Assembly (NCBI GenBank): GCA_012845835.1
Contig: JABAKD010000021.1
Coordinates: 4,960,706 to 5,024,705, forward strand
Direction of reading: 5' to 3'
Length of the DNA stretch: 64,000 nucleotides
From: Undaria pinnatifida
Lineage: Eukaryota > Sar > Phaeophyceae > Laminariales > Alariaceae
The notes under the pieces were generated by a model. It did not search any database and had not been told where the DNA came from. It saw only the letters and a program-made list of their open reading frames with translations. Positions 11,801-24,600 of the stretch are shown piece after piece; the stretch's first letter is position 1; each line of letters starts with the position of its first letter. The position numbers and the translations under genes are program-made.

Positions 11801-14800
11801 GGAAGGAAAGGAAGGAGAAACGCGTGTTAACCCCTTTAATGTTGCGCTCCTGGTGGAGACGGACTAGTTGGATTAGTATGGGATACCTTTTCCAGCAACG
11901 GAAGGATAAAGGGGTGGGAAGTGGGGAAGGAGAAGGAGGAAGGGGTGAAGGAGCAGTCAAGCAATTGGTATAATAAATTAATAGAATTTTGTTTTTGGGG
12001 AGACAAAATCTAGTCAACCTATGAACAGTCGGCCACTTACAGCCAGCCAACTCACGGCCTCGAGAAATTTGGCAAAAACTAAAAATACAAAACACGCTGC
12101 AGATACGAGATCGAGGATTTCGTCGTAACTGATCTTTGCAAGCTGTGTGTGATACTCCGATCGCGCGTGTTACGGGTTGTCTATGTCCTTATGAAGCCCG
12201 CCCCCCCCCCCTTTTGACCCCCCCCCCCCCCCCCCCTCTCCCCTTTTTAACTCCCGGCCCGTAGAACATCTCGCCCTCCCCTCACCGGTCACACGACTTA
12301 CAGGATCAAAATGACAAACTGATGCATTCCTTACACAGCCGTCAGATAATGTCCCCCTCAAAAACGGGTTTTAGAGTTTCCGCGCACAGATTGATCAGCG
12401 TCACCCTGTTGACCCTGGTACAAGCAACACTGCAGTTCTAAGGGGGGTCGCCGACCTATATCCTCAATGAGGATACACACCCAGTAATACGCGCGCTCGG
12501 AGTATCACACACAGCTTGCAAAGATGAGTTTCGACGAAATCGATCCCACAGCTGGAGTGTAATTGTTTTTTACCATAAAGGCTACAGGTCGGCCAACAGG
12601 GTGACACAAAGACTACAACCCTGATATATTTGCCCCCGCAAAAATATATGTTCAGCGAGTGTTTTTTTGCTTACGCAAAGCCCCAAACTATCATACTCAG
12701 CTCGCAAAAAAATGCTTTCATTCAAATCCTCATCTCGCCACGCGAGGTGTCTTTGTTTTTCAACTAACCCCTTTAGAACCCCAAAAACCCCTCCCCATAC
12801 TATTTTCAAGAAAATTGACCCAAAAAAACGGGTTTCCAGTTATAAAAGCGTTAAAACAATCAGCGAGACCTTCTTTTTCCCTTCTATTTTCGTTTTAATT
12901 TTTTTTTCGGAATGAATCCGTTTTTTGTGTGATTATCTGTGCACTCACAGCCATGGGAGCGTCAACAGCGCCACCTGCCCCGAGGCCGGCCACATGTCGA
13001 CCGAATGCCTAACAAGCATCTTCCAGCTGCGGTACACGCGCACCAACGCCACCGATATCCACACTCCCCACGCCGTGTATTGGAATAAGCTCACAAACCC
13101 GCACTGAGCTGCGCGCACATACAGAAAGACGGGCAGAGAGCAAGGGAGCCACGATATGGCTGGGTAAGCTGGTACGCCAATAGGCAGGCAGATAGGAAGG
13201 CGAACAGGGGTGCGGGGAAGGGGAAAGCAGGCGTGCAGGTAGGCATGAAGATAGGAACATAAGCATGGGGGAAAGCGGAGGAATAGGGGAGGGGGGGGGG
13301 GGGGGTTCATGGGGAGGATGCGTGCACACAGTAGGAGAAACCACATCGACCTCAACAAATGCGTGGCTTACCATTGCACCACCAGGGACGCGGGGTCCGT
13401 GTGTTGTCTGTGTTAAGATACGGCCTCGAAAGGCCTGTAATTATCCGAATTTGAGATGAGATGGGTTTCGTATGATAAGGTTGGCGGTTTATATTCGGGA
13501 AAGTTAGGAATTAGATCGGAGGCACGTGCCTCTGATCTCAGAAGCTATCCCGGGCTCTGGTGGAAACGAATAAAGCTACATCTCTACGAAGGAACGAAAG
13601 TGAGTACTCTCCGAGGACCTGCTCAATTGGCAGACCTGCAGGGGGCACTCTGTGTCACCCACCTGTACACTATGAATCCGTTTTTTCTACCCAACGGCAC
13701 CAATTACGAGGACAACAAGTGTGCGCGTGCTCTTCTCATAAAATAAATATTTTCGCCAAATCTACGCCCAGCGCAACAACCATTGTCCGGGCCCTTCACA
13801 TAAAACCAATCTTCCCACCCATCTACATCGAGCACAGCCAATGCCGATGCCTCCCAGAGAGACGAGCTATGCTACTGCTGTGGTCACAATCTACGAGACA
13901 TACACACACATTGCAAATGCAGAAAGGTGATTACGCCATGCAACATGCAACACCAGACGCGGCCTCCATCTTGGGGGAACCCTTCGGAACAGTTTGTCAA
14001 GTACGCGCGAGTAGGCGTTTCGCCCAAAATTACGAACAGCTTGGAAATAATGTGAACAACTGTACAAGCAACCAACAACTCTACCTTTGTCAGATCAAAG
14101 AAAACGATAATGGCGATTCTCAGCGCTTTTTCTCACTCAACGCATTTACAACTGGAAACCCCTTTTGGGGACAAATTTACTTGAATTTAGTATAGGGAGA
14201 GATTCGGGGGCTCTAAAGGGGTTAATAGCCATTTTTTTAGCCCAATACTTGACTACCTCAAACGGAGACGGATTTCCCCTGTTGACAATTTTTTTGGATA
14301 CGGACGCACAGTGTTTCGAAAGATGGGCGAACACCTCGAGCAAACTTTTCGTGAAAGCCGGTTCTTACATTCATACGTGCTGTAGCCACGGTAATACATA
14401 CTACAGGAAGTCGCAAACGTGTCAAAATCGCGGGTTTTGGAGCAGATTCTCTCCATTTTTTCCATTTTTTGGTGACGCTGGCTGGCAACTTTGACTGCAC
14501 GAAATCACCTCGCGAGTCATTTCTAGTTGCCTACGACTGCTGCCCGCTGCATCCGACGCCCTCACGTCTCACAGTGAGCTTGGCTGAAAATCGCGGGCTG
14601 TCGTTGCTGGTTAGGAGTGATGGAATGATGAGTGATGAGTGATGACATGTAGCTGCATTCAAGCGCAGCGCAACGTTCAGTCGGGGGTTGAGTCCTTTTC
14701 GTGTCCTTCTTGTGTCATTTACAGTTGTCTAAATTTGGACGATTTTCGACCACCCCAAGGTCGAGGTGCAGACCTCCGTTGAAAGAGTGCGGACGGCCGA

Positions 14801-17800
14801 TCTAGATACAATCACGAGCTGCTGTGGATGCAACAATATGCGCAATGACCCACTGTCTCGCCTCGGCAGTTGAAGGTCGGACTGCAGCGTGTTAACAACA
14901 AGGCGCAATTTACTGCACCAAATTAATACCTAGAGCTTATTAACAGAGCGAACCAAAAAACCGGGGATGGGGGATGGTGTAAGATCCCCGCGGCTTTAAG
15001 GTGCACTCCTCGTGGTCCGACTTTAGTGCGGTGTGTGCGGAATACCCTGTAGTGCGGGCCCCCAGATTATTTAGAGACGTGAAAACCGCTTATCACTCTG
15101 AAAAAGAAAAAAAAAACTGTTTTTCATTCAATCGTTTTCTAGTTTCAATTGTTTTTGGGCCGAAACGACAACAGCAGTAGCAGCAGTATCGATTCACAGC
15201 AACAGCAGTAGCAACAACAGCAGCATATAGGATAGGTTGGTACAAAGTAGTACAACAGAGGCACAATACGTCTCAATGGATGGAAGTATTGTGTGCGAGA
15301 CTCACCTATAAGGTCGCCGTCATGGCGGTCCACCACCCCCGATGCGATCAGCGAACCGAGAAAAGATACCACTCCGGCCAGTCCAGTTAGACACCTGTAT
15401 CACATCAATCGTCGTCGTCGTCGTCGTTTTTAGTGCTGTTCCAATTACCCAGCAATCAATCGAATTTGGCGTTGTTGTTATATTATATCATAAGTGAAAA
15501 ACGTCAGCTGTGAGTACGACTGATTGAATGGTTGAAACTCAACTTTTGCAAGCTGTGTGGTACATTTATGTTTCGCTAATATACAGTTAGTAGTTGCACA
15601 AAATTTTACGGTAGGTCGTTCGCGCGTGTTATATATTTGATTATCATGAAAGTTTTTTTTTATTTTTTTATTTTTATCCTCCGGCGGATGGGGAAAAATA
15701 AAGCTTTAGCTCACCACACTTCCGCGTATTTTCATACGCGTCGTGTGTCGATTTAACTCAGTTGCTTTCGCAGCCCAACGCTAGCTGGCGCACCCTTCGA
15801 GTCCCATTGTAGGTATAGCGTAAGCTGTCCCTATCATTGGTCCTCGTTACAACCCCGGCAGCGCAAGCTGCCGTTGTATACGGGTGCGTGTGTATGTCGA
15901 CCCGGCCTGTCCCCTGAGGGTCAGGTTCGGTGGAGATAGCCACCCGGAATGTCATCTTTCCGGGTAGTGTGGGACTTGCGCAAGCTCACCCACTAACAAA
16001 ACCCCTGGCCATGGGAGATAGCCTTCCGCCGGACTTGGTCCAGTTACGGTGAAAGTTGTTTTATGTATGAGAGACAACTTCCGCGCACACTGACTGGCAG
16101 GTTTTCTGCGGAATAATATATAATACGATCTCGGTTTCATATTGGGGAAAGGGTGCGCCCTTGACTCGTTTTTATTCGATCTACTTCCATTAGAATATTT
16201 GTACCTTTCCGTTTTCTCTTTCTCCCTCCCTAGACGTAACTCAGGTCCAGGATCACTTAAGCAGGTTCTTCTCCCCCTTCCCCACCATGGTACGTGTCTT
16301 CGTTTTTATCGCAACAAGACTTCAGCCCTTTCTTCCTTCGCCGACCCGCGTCGAATACAGTATAGCGCATACCCACGCTGCTAGGCGCTCTCAGCAGTTG
16401 ATTCCTTTGATTTCATATTTTAAAAAAGAAAAAACTCAAACGTGCCACCCACGTGAGATCCAAACTCCGAAATCATCTCTAGAGACGTTCGAGGGTAACT
16501 ACTAGATCACCGGGGCGACCGATGTTGCACTAACTTCAGCACGACGGCTCCCGGATTATTGTCCTGCTGTACCGACAGCAACGTAGGCACGTATCATATG
16601 TATGATATACCGCCCTACGTAGTGGGGACGGGGGAGGGGCGCCTTCTATGTTACCCCGGATCTGAGTTACGAAAGGGAAGGAGGTGGAGAAGCTGGGCAA
16701 AGCCGTCGTTAACGTTTTCAGAATAAATTGATTGGAAAAGAAGACAGAAGCTTAAGCTTCGAGTACTGCTGAGTGCGTATGGCACAACCTTCTTGCTTTT
16801 AACGATACACGTCATACTTCTACTCACTACTCTGTACAGCACCTGGTACAGGCGGAACAACAAATAAGAGACAGAAATACTGACCCAGACTGGGTTTCTT
16901 GTGCGGTTGCGTTCTACACAAACTTCGGTATCACGGCTGCACAATTCAATATGTGCCAACCAGCCTGTGCCTTCTCATTATCACCTTGTTTCTTATTAGC
17001 TGTGCTGTACTGTACATCGGCACCAACACTATCCTGTTTCTCAGGATATAGATATGACACATGCATACATGCCTTTTATAAGTGGTGTCGGTGGTTGGGT
17101 ATGATGTAGAAGAGACGGACCAATATTCAGTGTTCAATGTTCAATGACGTTGCACACCTCGGATAAGGTTGACACTTACTTAACGTTCGGCACCAATGTT
17201 ACGGTTCAGCAGGGCTTTTTGGCAACGTTCCATTACTAATAACACGTTATCCGATTTCTCGGTTTTGTGGTTACATGATGTTACCACGTTACGATATCGG
17301 CAGTAGATCGCTTGATGACAAGACGTTAGAGTGTTACGTTGCATCAGTATTGGCAGCAGCGTATTAACCCCTTTACAACTGGAAACCCGTTTTTGGGGAC
17401 AAAATTACTTGCATTTAGTATAGGGAGGGGTTCGGGGACTCTAAAGGGGTTAATAGTCTTACATTGTTAGGGTCGGCAGCCCGTGGCGTGTAACGTAATG
17501 TTGCGGTGTTAGCGAAATTCCCTGTTGCCATCTCAACACACGTTAGACGGCCAACGTACGTGCCCCACATAACGCTAACCTTATGTTACAAGTGCTGCCT
17601 TAGTTCGTACCACACTACGTTCAGTCGTGAAAAGGGGTCGGCAGTGCGTAGCCCGTAACGTAGTGTTTCGGTGTTTGCGGAATGCATAGCTGCTGTCTTA
17701 ACACTCGTTAGACGGGTAACATACATGTCCAATATCACGCTAACCTTTTGTTCTGTCTTAGCTCGTAATATATGACATACCAGGAGAGGAGGATACGCTA

Positions 17801-18582
17801 TCATCCACCCCCCCTCCCAGAAAAAAAAGACTTGCAAATATGCAAACCCGAAACAGGGGACAAAACAAAAATCCGCAATGACAACGCATCCGACATTTTG
17901 GGAAATCCCTCCATCCCGGGGACTCACAGGACTCAACCTACATATCCCTAATGTGCCTAGGGGGGAAGATTCATGGTGGTCTCTTCGGAATCAGAAACAC
18001 CGAAACATAATGGTACCCAACCGATGCCGCTTTTAGCGTAACACATGGTAGACCCCCAAGAGAGGAAACGGAAACGCAAATAACAGTACTGTACCAGAAA
18101 TTTTCAACTCCAACCGCTGTAACACGAAGTACCATACTGCCGTTACGATATCCGAATGTCTCTTGAGGTAACACAGCAGTGACGAGACATACTCTGTACC
18201 AGATAGTAACGAGGCGTTGGTCAGATAATACCATGTCATGTTTTCATGCGCCCGGGGCTATGGCGGGGTGTCCTGGCCAACTACACTTTACAAAACATTG
18301 ACAAACGACAACTTTATTATAGCTCGGTTCCAACCCCGAAACAACAAACTCAAACTCAAAATAATTTGAAGAAATCGGCACTTTCGGGCGATTTAGGGTC
18401 TTGTTTCTTTGAAAGTCGATATTTTTTTCGGGACCGGGGGAATAGAAATTGGCACAACCCAACCACAATTGGGTCAACGCAAACACCACCGTCATGTTAC
18501 ACGTATCTCAGCATTCAAGCTAACATCTACGGGGGTGTTACTTTGCGACCAGTTCTGACTGTAACTTAGTTAACGTGTTGGG

Positions 18583-18632
<50 letters not shown>

Positions 18633-21600
18633 CTCACATTAACTCGCACAATCAAGTCCGTGGTCACAGGACAGGCTCCAGTCACTCTGGAGCTGAGGAA
18701 TACCCCAGGGAAAAACACAAACAAACCAACGGTGGTACACGCATATATCACAGCTGACGCAATTCATGCCTCCACCAGAAACTTATAAAAGTGAAAGCGG
18801 GAGTCAGCCTACGATGTTCCAAGGTCCATACTGGTGCATACGTCTCACTACTCGCGCCTGGAAAAACCGACTATTATACCGATTGCCACCCAAGAAAGAC
18901 TATATTACACGTAGTACCTATCACTACGCATACGCACGACAGACGCAAGTCGATTGGAAAAAAAGAAACAAAGGAGAGAAAACAAGATAAAGGAAAGGAA
19001 AGAAAAGACAAGAAGGCGAAAAAACGAAAAAAAAAAAAGGAAAGAAAAGAAAGGGTTATCCGATCCTAAGGGGCCCCTTCGCGCAAACACTTTCAAGAGC
19101 ACTGCAGTCACCAAACCCGTTTTTTTTTCAGTTGAAAAACTCTTTCTGGTATAACTTCGACCTTTGTTACTCCCGACCGAAAACGACATTTCTCCAGTTC
19201 TAACGCTCAGACCATCCCCCTCGCGGCAGCTTTAGAGAGCGGTGGTCACAGGCAACCTTTTTTTGTCTGGCGCTGGGTCGATCTGATGCCGTTTTCACCT
19301 CCAAAAGTGGATCTTACTAGACACGACTCACCCATATCTCTGTGACCTGTGGACGAATTTGAAGAATGGAAGTTTGCCGCAACAGTACAGGTAGCATTAT
19401 GTCATTCGAACGATATTCTCCCCCCCCCCCCCCCCCATGCCTACCAGAAAGAAGAAAAAGATATGCCAGTAGTCGGGAGGAGGAGGGCGTGGCTACAAAT
19501 TTGTGCCCGTGTGGGACAATAGAGAGTAGGAGTCACATAGTAGGAGAATGTGAAATATACAAGGAGCAACGGGATGCCTTAGAAGAGGAGATGAGGAAAT
19601 TATACGGATGTGACATGGAAGAGTTTCGTAGACTAGAGAGTAGCGAGAAAACGATCGCTATCCAAGGAGATAGATGGTGGTCGCACATGGCAAAAGAGGA
19701 CGCGGGGATAGGACAAGCAAACAGTGTCTATGTAATACATGGAAGAAGCGTAACGAGCGCCCAAATGTTGGGGGTGTCTTTATTAGGAGTAGGAACGGTG
19801 CTTCGTCTCGAAAGGGATGCGTGGTCAATTGTCAAATGACTTCGAAAAGGCAATCAAAAAATGAGTACGCCCCCCCTCCCCCCCCCGATTCCGCGTGAAA
19901 GTTGATGTTTGCAATACCAGGGTATAAAGCAAGGAATATGTCAGAAAAAAGGTTGCCAGCCATAGCTGATAGGGCTGTATGAGAGAAAAAAAACAAAAGG
20001 GCGAACTGGAATAAGATGGGATAACGTAGTCAAGAAAAAATATGGAAGGAGTCAGGTCAGGAGGAGACCAAGAAGAGGCACTGCTGTCTATAGAGAAGTT
20101 TGGCGGGTACAAGACAAGAAGTAAAAGAGAGAATAGAAGAAAGGGAAAGGTCTACATGTAGCGCTAAGAAAAAAGGTGAAACATGGGGGGGAAAAAAAGA
20201 GGAATAGGGGGGTTTGAGAGAAGATACTGGAATGAAAACGCAGTTTATAAACTGTTCTAACGACGTCAGCTGTGAGGGCCCAGATTAATGAAGAGCACGG
20301 AAAATCGTAATTCGATTTCATATTTAAAATTTCATTTTAAACACACGAAAAATTCGACTCTGCTTCTTATCAAGGAACGGCGTAGTGAGTTTTGAAAACA
20401 AAAAAACGCAAAAGGGTCAACGAATACCCGTGGGCAACGACCGAGGCATGACTTGCGTTCTTCCCGGAGCGTCGCGGCTAGCGGCAGATTGTTTTGCCGG
20501 CAGCGGCTCGGAGGCTATGGCTCAGGGCGTCTCTTGGATGGGCTGGCGCCGCCCCGCCGCCCCGCATGGGCGGCAGCGACGGGGATATAGCGGTCGAACT
20601 TGTGAGCGAAGTCGTGATGTAGTGGTTGGTCGTGTAACTTTCGAGGTACAGGGCGACGAAAAACCGGGTCTGCGGCGGTCTCGATTGTTTTCGGGGCGTT
20701 GCAGGCGCTCTAGGTTGTGCCAAGGGCCTTCAGAGGCCGCGCTGCGGCTGCTCCGGTGGTCCTACTTCTCGCAATGGTGGCTTTTCGCCTCTCAATCAGC
20801 CGACGACATGGCACATATTCGCGTGGGCGACTTCGGTTACATGGAACATGCCATGCCTTGTAGGTGCACGAGCTCCCCGAATTGAATTTCGATTTTCGAC
20901 TAAATTCGACCAAATAAGTCTTTCTTTTACTTTGAAGAAATTGATTTTTCGTGATAATTCTGAGAATGCCTGCTCGGTGATTCATTTTGTGACCAATCAG
21001 GTGCAAATGAAATTCATTTCTGAACAAAAAAAACGACTTTCGATTTGACAAGTTCCTCGTTTATCTGGGCCCTGAGTTCGACGAATTTAGGATCAATACT
21101 ATTGCAATCTGCATACTAGTTTTCGCACGGCCCAATGGACTACGCGAAAAAGCGGAAACTGCGATTTCGTCTAGGGGACCTGGACCTACCGGAAAGAAGA
21201 AAGATATATGCCAGTATTCGGGAGGACGTGGATGCACGCATGTGCCTGTGTGGCACGACAATAGAGAGTAGGACTCACAGAATAGGAGAATGTGAAATAT
21301 ACAAGGAGGGTGTGTTAGTAGAGGAGATGAGGAAATTAGATGGATGCGACACGGAAGAGTTTGATAGACCAGAGAGTAGCGGGGAAACGATCGCCACCCT
21401 AGGAGATAGATGGGTGCCACAGACGGCAAAGCAGGAAGGGGATAAGATAAGCAAACAGTTTCTATGAAATATTTGAAAAAAGAGTAACGAGCGCCCAAAT
21501 GTTGGAGGTGACTCTATTAGGAGTAGGAACGGTGCTCCGTCTCGAAAGGGATGCGTGGTCAATGGTCAAATGACTAACGCAACCAATAAATGAGTAAGCC

Positions 21601-24600
21601 CCCACCCATTCCCCTTCGATCAATACAAAAAAAGAGTACTCGTGTCTTGTAGATAAACCTGGTACGTGGTACAATAACGGCATATCACGACTCCTTACCG
21701 AACACGACAGAGGTACATGTTAACTAGGCCTCAAACCATCTGCCGACCAACGTACAGCGTGTTCGGTATGCTCTCTTATCAATAGGAGGTGTTGCGGCCC
21801 TTGGATCTGCAAGAGAGGGCAGACATGACTGTGTTTGAATCAAATGAAATTGCTCAGACGCAAGCGTTTTTTAATATTCCGGAGGTCCTGTTTGGTTTCT
21901 ACACCCTGCTATAGCCGAGTAGGACGTTGCGGACGGTCGAACTACAAGTAGTAGACGCCCAGGTAAGTTCGCCTACTCGGCGTTCTCGTCGAAAATCTGA
22001 GATAAAACAGTATCAGCAGCTTGAGAAACCACGACACTCTCCTTAACCTTATGCGAGAGTGCTACAGGTATATCCAGAGCTTCATATATCTAACATTGTT
22101 AGCAAGTTAGCGAATCGGTTGAAAGTGGTCTTGTGTATGTTATGTTGTTACCGTGCGAGTCTGGGCGAAGCGTAATGTTTGTGGGACGATGTTTGCACAT
22201 ACCAATCACAGCGTAACACTATCTTGCCGCACCAGAGCCGACGAGATTCGGAAGAACCATACCTGTAGCGGTGCTGCGTTACACTTTTTTTTTTTTTTTC
22301 ATCCTCCGGCGGATGGGGAAAAATAAAGCTTAAGCTCACCACACTTCCACGATTTTCATACGCGTCGTGTGTCGATGCTGCGTTACAACCTTCGTGTACA
22401 CCACACATTTGCAGCTTATGTAAACGTGTGTTCCTCGAATGCTAACACTATGGTAGAGCGTTACGAAGCCGCCGTGTTTGGCCCTATAACTTAGCTACAT
22501 GCTAAGTGTTATCGGAGTGTCACGTTATCTGAGGTGTGTAAAAATGTTCGATAGTGTGCAGGACCAGGTTGTTCACGTCAGTCACCTGGGACAAACACAA
22601 GGGTACTGCACACTGCGCTCGTATAACCAAGAGCCAGGGGCCGACAAGAGCCCGAACAAGCCAGACTATGCAGGCTACGACGCGTTCACCACTCCATGCT
22701 CCTCCGATGCCTTGGATGGCGGAAACGGAAGCGCGACGACCACACCCTATCGTACGCCGACGCGCTTGCCAAGACAGCTTCCGAGAGCATAGAGGCGATA
22801 ATGCGCAAACGGAGGATATTGTTTGCGGGATTCGTAGCACGTATGGGGGAGGAGCCTCTGCCACATAGGGTGATGTTTGGGGAGCTTGTTGGGGGTAAGG
22901 GCTACTCAGGGGGGGAAGAGAAGGACTGGATGGCTCATGTGAAGGAGGATATGTCGGTCTTTGGAATGAAATTCGAAGGGTGGCGAAAGGCTGCTCAGAA
23001 GGCCGGCAGATGGTTTCGACGAGTAGAGGAGGGAGCCGAGTTGTTCATGCGGAATTGTCATGAAACGGAGAGACACAAAACTGCAGAGCGACGCGAGAAG
23101 GCTGCGGCAGCGCCATCCACCGTTGGCATCTCTAAGCGGCCGGGGAAAGGGGGGAGGGGCGGAGGGGGGAGGGGGGGAGGGGGGAGGGGGGAATGGGGGA
23201 GGGGGGAGGGGGGGCGTCATGCCCAAGAGGCTGAAGTCTGGGGCTGGCCATCATCGTCTTGAAATTTGTGGGCCTTCCAATGGCCGTCACAAGATAGCGT
23301 AAGACCGCCCTGACTTTTTCGCCATGTTGGGTTCTCTCCCCAGTGCCATTGGTGATGGACTTGATACCCTCTATGAGCCCAATGACGTCTTTAGTCAGTT
23401 CCTATGGTCTGCTAGTATGACATTTTTTTCTCTTTTCCTTTCCTTGCTTCCTCTTCTTGTCTTGTATTTTCTTGCTTCCTTGTCTTTTCTTTCCTTTCCT
23501 TTTTCGTTCTTCGCTTTCTTGTCTATTCTTTCCTTTCCTTTTATCTTCTTTTCTTTTCTTTGTTTCGTTTTTCCAATTGACTTGTGCCTGTCGTGCGTAT
23601 GCGTAGTGATAGGTACTGCGAAAGCAACTGAGTTAAATCGACACACGACACGTATGAAAATACAGTAGCGGCTACGGTTTAAGATAACTTTTTTAAGAGA
23701 AAGTACGGATTTAAGAGAGAGGAATTGGCTTGTACCAATCAAAATCGATTCAAGAGAGAATTCCTATTGCTTCCGAGATTCTCTCTTAAATCGAACCATT
23801 TGGAAACCACGTGGACACACACATCACACACACAGATTGTGTTCAGGCTGACAGTCGTGAGGGTAGCGTTAGTTTCTTGGGTTTGTGTTATTTGTAGGGC
23901 GAGTGATGTCTCGATAATGTGAATTTTTTTTTTTCGTTGACTCGTGTTTTGTCGGGGGTTTAAATCGATGGGATGAGAGGTTGAGGGTGTTGTGTCGAGG
24001 GTACGGTGGGATGAAGGGGTGCAGTGTGTAAACGGGTGCGTCTTTCTTGAGTGCTGGTGCATTCGTAGCCTCGTGTTGTCCTTCTAGAAGAGGTGCGAGC
24101 ATGAAACACACCTATAAAACAACAACAAAACCACTACTGTACCGACTTTGCGTGTCCACGTGCAAAATGTGCATCGCATGACACGACGATGATTTATTTT
24201 CCAAGCGCAGATCCACCAAAATCGCACCACGTACTTGGGTCCACGTGCTCGCCAACCAAGAGAATGAGCCGTGTTTGGAGGTAGCCCGACGTGGTAACGC
24301 TTGCTGCGTTACGCGGCATTGAATGATACACTCTCTACGACCTCCTACGCCATATAGTTCGGACAAGAGCGTCTCTCTCTGGCGCGCTTTTGATTTGGCT
24401 ACGGTATAAGAGAATATTCTCTTATACCGTAGCCGAGACGGTATAAGAGAAAGCCGGATTTAAGAGAGAGAAATTGGCTTGTACCGACCCTCTCTTAAAC
24501 CGTAGCCGGTACTGTACGTGGAAGTGTGGTGAGCTAAAGCTTTATTTTTCCCCATCCGCCGGAGGATGGAAAAAAAAAAAAAAAAAAGATAGGTACTGCT

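Larger units (their letters stand above)
23620..24587 (+). mobile_element. SINE, itself split by a mariner-like element
   Basis: GATAGGTACTGC at 23608-23619 and 24588-24599 is a 12-bp target duplication. The SINE body (23620-23662 joined to 24517-24587, ending in about 18 A) matches the other copies without the gap. The second level of the nest. Confidence 0.85.

Noticed and set aside
13560-14195. 211-codon plus-strand frame
   Set aside because: It starts inside the Gypsy solo LTR and ends inside a MITE copy, so it is a chance frame across unrelated repeats.
16651-16959. Candidate extra receptor exon on the minus strand ending before GTGAGT (16820-16960)
   Set aside because: It would leave in phase 0, while exon 2 needs two bases from upstream. 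Exon 1 at 27031-27242 fits perfectly instead.
20385-20885. 166-codon plus-strand frame in a GC-rich island
   Set aside because: No domain, no splice support, and the opposite strand is also open, as expected from composition.
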